DNA from: Lachnospiraceae bacterium UBA7196
Lineage (GTDB): Bacteria; Bacillota; Clostridia; Lachnospirales; Lachnospiraceae
DNA length: 64,000 nt
Assembly (NCBI GenBank): GCA_002490835.1
Contig: DKUU01000014.1
Coordinates: forward strand, 1-64,000
Reading direction: 5' to 3'
Positions 59,892 through 64,000 of this stretch are shown piece by piece; the stretch's first letter is position 1, and each line of letters starts with the position of its first letter. The notes under the pieces were generated by a model. That model saw nothing but the letters and a program-made list of their open reading frames with translations. It did no database searches and was not told the DNA's origin. A program made the translations under genes and the position numbers.

Positions 59892-62798
59892 ATGAGTACA
59901 TTTTACATCGTAAAAGAGAAAAAGGCGGCGGCATTTCTGGCAGAATCGACGTGTTTTGAGGGCGTCAGAATGATTGCTGACACCGTGGCGGAAGATATCG
60001 AAATCGTGAGCGGTGTGAAGCCGGAGATTCGAAACGACCTTGCGGCATGTAAGGCGGAACGCATCATTTTAATGGCTACGATCGGCAAGAGCGCGCTGCT
60101 TGAAAAACTGGAAACGGAGGGAAAGCTGTCTCTTGCGCCGATACGGGGAAAAAGAGAAGTTTACCTGATGCAGCAGATCGTATCGCCCTTTGCGGAGGCA
60201 GCAGGGGTAAAAGAGCTGCTTGTCATTGCGGGCAGTGATAAACGGGGGACGATCTACGGGATGTTCCGGCTCTCAGAGCTTTGCGGGGTATCCCCTTTGC
60301 TTTATTTTGGAGACGCGGTTCCCGAAAAGAACGAAGAGCCGTCGATTGATCTTTCAGAGCCGGTTATTTCTAAGGAGCCGTCGGTCAGATACAGGGGCTT
60401 TTTTATCAACGACGAGTGGCCGGCCTTCGGTAATTGGTGTACGGATACGTTTGGAGGTATCAATGCCAAGGCTTACCGGAAAATATTTGAATTGCTGTTG
60501 CGCTTAAAGGGAAATTACCTGTGGCCGGCCATGTGGAATTCTTCTTTTTCCGAGGACGGTCCGGGACTGGCCAATGCCGAACTGGCGGATGCGCTCGGCG
60601 TTGTGATGGGATTGTCGCACCATGAGCCTATGTGCAGGGCCGGTGTGGAGTGGCAGAGAAAATATCGGGACTACGGAACGGATTCTACGTGGAGTTTTGT
60701 TTCTAATTCCGAAGCGATCACGAAATTCTGGGAAGACGGTATCCTGAGAAATAAGTCCTTTGAAAATGTGGTGACGATCGGTATGCGCGGCGAGAATGAT
60801 TCCAAGCTCATGCCGGAGGACGCGACCTTAAAAGATAATATCGAAGTGATCAAAAAGGCGATCCGTGCCCAGAACGATCTGCTCAAAAAGCATTACGATC
60901 CGTCGTTAGAAGAAGTGCCCAGAATGATCGCTATTTATAAGGAAGTGGAGGATTATTATTTCGGGGACGAGACCTGCGAGGGCTTAAAAGACTGGGACGA
61001 GCTACGGGACGTGATCTTTTTGCTCAGCGATGATAACCACGGGCATCTGCGCGCTCTGCCGACAGAGGAGGACAGAGATCATCCGGGCGGCTTCGGGATG
61101 TATTATCATTTTGATTACCATGGGGCGCCGATCAGTTACGAGTGGGTAAACTGTAACCGTCTGACAAAAACATGGGAGCAGATGACGCAGGCTTATGAGG
61201 CGGGCGTCAGGGATATATGGATTGTAAATGTGGGCGATTTAAAAGGCGTGGAATATCCGCTGTGCTTTTTTATGGAACTGGCCTACGATTATGAGACTTG
61301 GGGAAGTCAGGCTTTCAACAAAACGGAATTGTTTGTAAAGAACTGGGTAGAAAAACAGTTTGGAAACCGCCTGAGCACAGAGCAGAAACAGAAGATGGAA
61401 ACGGTGCTCGAGGGCTATACGAAGTGGAACGCGGTAAGAACGCCGGAAGCGATGCGGGAGGGCCTCTACCATCCTGTTCATTTCAGGGAAAACGATCGTG
61501 TGTGGGAAGAAGTGAACCGGATCGTGGAAACGGCGGAAGACCTGCATAATGAACTCACAGGCCCGGCGCTTGCCGCCTATGAGAGCATGATCTACTATCC
61601 GGCAGTCGCTTCCTTAAATCTGGTGCTGATGTATCTGGAAGCGGACTGCAATAAGCTTCTTGCAAGGCGCGGCTGCCTCTATGCCAACGCTTACGCAGGG
61701 CGCGTGCAAAAACGCATCAAAGACGATGCAAGACTTGTGGAGGAGTACCATAAGAGCAACGGCGGCAAATGGAATCACTGCATGAGTTCCGCCCATACCG
61801 GATTCCGGAATTGGGACGATCACGACTGGACCTATCCGACGACAGAGGCGGTATTACCCATTCCGCGGGCTAAGGCGGTCGTGAGTTTCAGGGGAAGTGA
61901 GCGCTATCATCTGGGAGCCCACTGGCAGGATAACGGGCCGCTTGTAAACGACGATTTTACAAAGCCTGATGCGAAAGAAGCGCTGCTCGATCTGGACAGC
62001 CGCGGGAACGTATCCTATCGCTATGAGGTTACATTTGATGCGCCGTGGCTTGTTTGCGGGGAGAGGGAAGGCAGAGTCGAAGTAAACGAAGACGGCCGCA
62101 AAACAGTGCGTTTTTCCATCGACCGCTCTGCGTTAAAGGAAAAGGACGAGGCGGCCTGCAAGGTAAAGATCACCTTTGATAACGGGCAGCAAACAGAGAC
62201 CAATCTGCTTTTTAAAGCGGAAAATGGGAATATCGATGCGCCGAAGGATACTCCCTATCTGTTTTTGGAGCGGCAGGGGTATTGTGCGATCAGGGCTGGG
62301 CATTTTAGCGAGAAAAAGGATGTGGACGGCAAAGGATTCGTGGTGATCGACTATCTTGGCCGGGAAGGGGCGGCGGTGAAGGCCTTTCCGCCGATGGAGC
62401 GCTATGCGGACGCAAAGAGCGCGCCTTATGTGAAATATGCGATGATCGCTGAAAAATCGGGAACTTATCGGCTGGCGATTTCGCTCCTTAGCAGAAATCC
62501 TGCCGTAAAAGGAGGCAGAATGCGGTTTGCCGTTTCCGTTAACGACGGTGCGCCGCAGGATGTGTGTGCCGTATCCGAACAGTATTATACCGAGTGGACA
62601 TGCAAAGAGTGGGGCGACGGTGTGCTGGAGCATGCCCGTACGGTCACGACGGAAGTTACCCTGCAAAAAGGGCGCAACGATCTTTACGTCTATGCAGGCG
62701 AGCCGGGCGTGGTCTTAGAAAAGCTCGTGCTGTATCCGGCTGATAAAAAATTACCGGAGAGTTATTTCGGACCGGAGGAAAGCTATTGGGTGAAATAG
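59892..62798 (+). CDS. GH115 glucuronidase, cytosolic
   Basis: 968 residues matching glycoside hydrolase family 115 (xylan alpha-1,2-glucuronidase): GSDKRGTIYGMFRLSE, RYRGFFINDEWPAFGNW, LKGNYLWPAMWNSSF, GLSHHEPMCRAG, GMRGENDSKL and a C-terminal beta domain. No signal peptide. It would remove (methyl)glucuronic acid from imported xylo-oligosaccharides or related acidic glycans. The last 13 bases overlap the LytTR regulator gene, which implies a shared transcript. Confidence 0.92.
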   Translation: MSTFYIVKEKKAAAFLAESTCFEGVRMIADTVAEDIEIVSGVKPEIRNDLAACKAERIILMATIGKSALLEKLETEGKLSLAPIRGKREVYLMQQIVSPFAEAAGVKELLVIAGSDKRGTIYGMFRLSELCGVSPLLYFGDAVPEKNEEPSIDLSEPVISKEPSVRYRGFFINDEWPAFGNWCTDTFGGINAKAYRKIFELLLRLKGNYLWPAMWNSSFSEDGPGLANAELADALGVVMGLSHHEPMCRAGVEWQRKYRDYGTDSTWSFVSNSEAITKFWEDGILRNKSFENVVTIGMRGENDSKLMPEDATLKDNIEVIKKAIRAQNDLLKKHYDPSLEEVPRMIAIYKEVEDYYFGDETCEGLKDWDELRDVIFLLSDDNHGHLRALPTEEDRDHPGGFGMYYHFDYHGAPISYEWVNCNRLTKTWEQMTQAYEAGVRDIWIVNVGDLKGVEYPLCFFMELAYDYETWGSQAFNKTELFVKNWVEKQFGNRLSTEQKQKMETVLEGYTKWNAVRTPEAMREGLYHPVHFRENDRVWEEVNRIVETAEDLHNELTGPALAAYESMIYYPAVASLNLVLMYLEADCNKLLARRGCLYANAYAGRVQKRIKDDARLVEEYHKSNGGKWNHCMSSAHTGFRNWDDHDWTYPTTEAVLPIPRAKAVVSFRGSERYHLGAHWQDNGPLVNDDFTKPDAKEALLDLDSRGNVSYRYEVTFDAPWLVCGEREGRVEVNEDGRKTVRFSIDRSALKEKDEAACKVKITFDNGQQTETNLLFKAENGNIDAPKDTPYLFLERQGYCAIRAGHFSEKKDVDGKGFVVIDYLGREGAAVKAFPPMERYADAKSAPYVKYAMIAEKSGTYRLAISLLSRNPAVKGGRMRFAVSVNDGAPQDVCAVSEQYYTEWTCKEWGDGVLEHARTVTTEVTLQKGRNDLYVYAGEPGVVLEKLVLYPADKKLPESYFGPEESYWVK

Positions 62799-63508
62799 AT
62801 GCGGTGAAGGCGGAAGGGCTGCGGATCCTCATATGCGATGATGAGCGGCAGATGCTTTCCATGATTGCTGAAAAGGTTTCGGCGTGTCTGCCGGAGAGTG
62901 GCATTCGCACATTTTCTTCCGGCGCGGCGCTTTTGAAATATCTGCAGACGGAAGACTGCGATATCCTGCTGCTTGACATCGATATGCCGGATATCACAGG
63001 TCTGGAGATCGCCGGACAGCTTTCCCGTTTCGAAAAACGGCCGCTCCTTGTCTTTGTGACAAGTCATGACGAGCTGGTCTATGACAGTTTTCAGTACCAT
63101 CCCTTTGCCTTTCTTAGAAAAAGCAGTTTTGAGAAAGAGATCATGACTGCGCTGAATGACTGCGTACAGGAATTACAACACAGGGAGAGGCATTTTAGTT
63201 TTCGGTGGGAGGGAAAACGGGTCTGTTTGCTTTTGTCGGAAATTTTCTATTTTGAGGCGGAAGGAAACTATCTGAAGGTTTTTGTAAAAACGGGACAATA
63301 TCGTTTCCGCAGCACGATCGCCTCAGTGGAAAATACCTTGGCGGGCTGCGGTTTTATCCGTATCCATAAGGGATTCCTCATCAATCAGGCCGCCGTCAGG
63401 CTGTTTCATGCAAAGGAGGTCGCACTTTTGGACGGCACGAAACTTCCCGTTGGAAAAAGCTATGCAAAAACGGCGGAAGAACAGTTTTTGAGGTATTTGA
63501 GGAATTGA
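62786..63508 (+). CDS. LytTR-family response regulator
   Basis: 240 residues starting at a TTG that follows GGAGG with good spacing and overlaps the end of the GH115 gene. Receiver domain (about 12-130) with DD in ICDDER and phospho-acceptor Asp in LLLDIDMPD; LytTR DNA-binding domain (about 140-240) with FYFEAEGNYLKVFV and FIRIHKGFLIN. AgrA-like regulators with this fold control adjacent operons. The kinase gene follows after 5 bases. Confidence 0.92.
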   Translation: MGEIDAVKAEGLRILICDDERQMLSMIAEKVSACLPESGIRTFSSGAALLKYLQTEDCDILLLDIDMPDITGLEIAGQLSRFEKRPLLVFVTSHDELVYDSFQYHPFAFLRKSSFEKEIMTALNDCVQELQHRERHFSFRWEGKRVCLLLSEIFYFEAEGNYLKVFVKTGQYRFRSTIASVENTLAGCGFIRIHKGFLINQAAVRLFHAKEVALLDGTKLPVGKSYAKTAEEQFLRYLRN

Positions 63509-63513
63509 AGAAG

Positions 63514-64000
63514 ATGAGGCATTGTCGGCAGTTAGAGAAAGAATTGGCGGCGCAGGAGGAAAAATATCTGCGCCTGTTGGCGGAAAAGTCTGAGCTTGCC
63601 TACTGCCTTGCCGCACAGAGTGAGGAAGCGGCATATGTCCGGCAGCAGGAAAGCGATATCCGTAAACTGCACCAAAGCATGCGCAGGCTAAAGCATGACA
63701 TGAAAAATCATCTCATGGTGCTTGCTTCCTATCTGAATAACGGGGACTGCGAAGCGGCAAAAGCATATACCTCGGAAATATTGGATAAGCTGAATGCGAT
63801 GCACAGCTATATTGAAACCGGCAATACCCTTTTAAATCATATTTTGAACGAGAAGCTGGAACTTGCCAGAAGCTGCAAGATCGCGGTCAAGGCACAAATC
63901 GAGACGCTTTCCTTCTCCAAAATGCGCAGCATCGACTTTTCCGCGCTGCTGACTAATCTTTTGGATAATGCCATTGAAGCGAGTAAAAATGAAGCGTCCG
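63514..64000 (+). CDS. GHKL-type sensor histidine kinase, truncated by the window edge
   Basis: The frame is open to the end of the window (162 codons visible). A coiled-coil N-terminus (about 1-55) is followed by the H-box RLKHDMKNHLMVLASYL, the dimerisation helix, and the N-box LLTNLLDNAIEAS of the ATPase domain. Unlike AgrC-type kinases no transmembrane segments precede the H-box, so it looks soluble, unless a longer start exists. It is the partner of the LytTR regulator. Confidence 0.85.
   Translation, partial: MRHCRQLEKELAAQEEKYLRLLAEKSELAYCLAAQSEEAAYVRQQESDIRKLHQSMRRLKHDMKNHLMVLASYLNNGDCEAAKAYTSEILDKLNAMHSYIETGNTLLNHILNEKLELARSCKIAVKAQIETLSFSKMRSIDFSALLTNLLDNAIEASKNEAS

Noticed and set aside
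1..64000. CRISPR arrays, tRNA or rRNA genes, phage or integrase genes
   Set aside because: No regularly spaced repeats with spacers, tRNA cloverleaf signatures, rRNA segments or phage genes were recognised by reading; small RNAs could still be missed.

Overview
This window looks like chromosome from an anaerobic Bacillota (Clostridia), most probably a spore-forming member of the Lachnospiraceae. The evidence is moderate GC, strong AGGAGG-type ribosome binding sites, a T-box-controlled ileS, a SipL-like SPOCS/LysM spore-coat protein, SpoIID/SpoIIQ-like proteins, LplB/YtcP-type sugar permeases, a class 1B PyrD with PyrK, and several small lipoproteins. No rRNA, tRNA, CRISPR array, phage or complete insertion sequence was seen.

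Layout. 1-5.8 kb: an envelope-sensing operon (FG-GAP protein, OmpR-type response regulator, histidine kinase, anchored protein of unknown function), then an amidase-deacetylase fusion whose promoter region holds eight 11-bp-phased repeats. 5.8-12 kb: T-box plus ileS, then glgP. 12-17.2 kb: a two-gene chaperone operon of a huge TPR protein with a degenerate J-domain and an HscC-like Hsp70. 17.2-25.9 kb: a galactan/galacto-oligosaccharide locus with two permeases, a solute-binding lipoprotein, a GH2, a LacI regulator and a GH53; paired palindromes precede it. 26-30 kb: hflX and an aconitase-family hydratase. 30-34.3 kb: a LamG-type protein, a calcium-loop protein, and SpoIID-like and SpoIIQ-like genes with possible sporulation promoters, ending in a long inverted-repeat element. 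34.4-38.8 kb: an amidohydrolase, a degenerate GH9 lipoprotein, plsC and a PrcB-like lipoprotein.

39-47.1 kb: pyrC and pyrK-pyrD, separated by about 3 kb of accessory genes (CPBP-like remnant, flavin-type oxidase, isochorismatase, EamA half-transporter, Rpn-type nuclease), then sipL. 47.1-48.8 kb: an AT-rich two-gene island with an XRE regulator and a lipoprotein, with two matching operators. 48.9-59.9 kb: a membrane spermidine-synthase-like protein, ispE with a GntR regulator, murI, DUF1934, a secreted trigger-factor-like foldase, asnS, an NlpC/P60 hydrolase and a single-domain response regulator. 59.9-64 kb: an intracellular GH115 alpha-glucuronidase followed by a LytTR regulator and a kinase cut off by the window edge.

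The most unusual signals are non-coding: (i) two copies, at about 38.8 and 47.1 kb, of a 134-135 bp element with a conserved core but different, still complementary, outer stems; (ii) the 11-bp-phased repeat array at 4.2 kb; (iii) a sigma-E-like promoter nested in the loop of the pyrD terminator, whose 3' arm carries the sipL ribosome binding site; (iv) the 300-bp inverted-repeat element at 34.0-34.3 kb; (v) several operators placed exactly over recognisable core promoters. All functional calls are by recognition from sequence alone; no database search was run.
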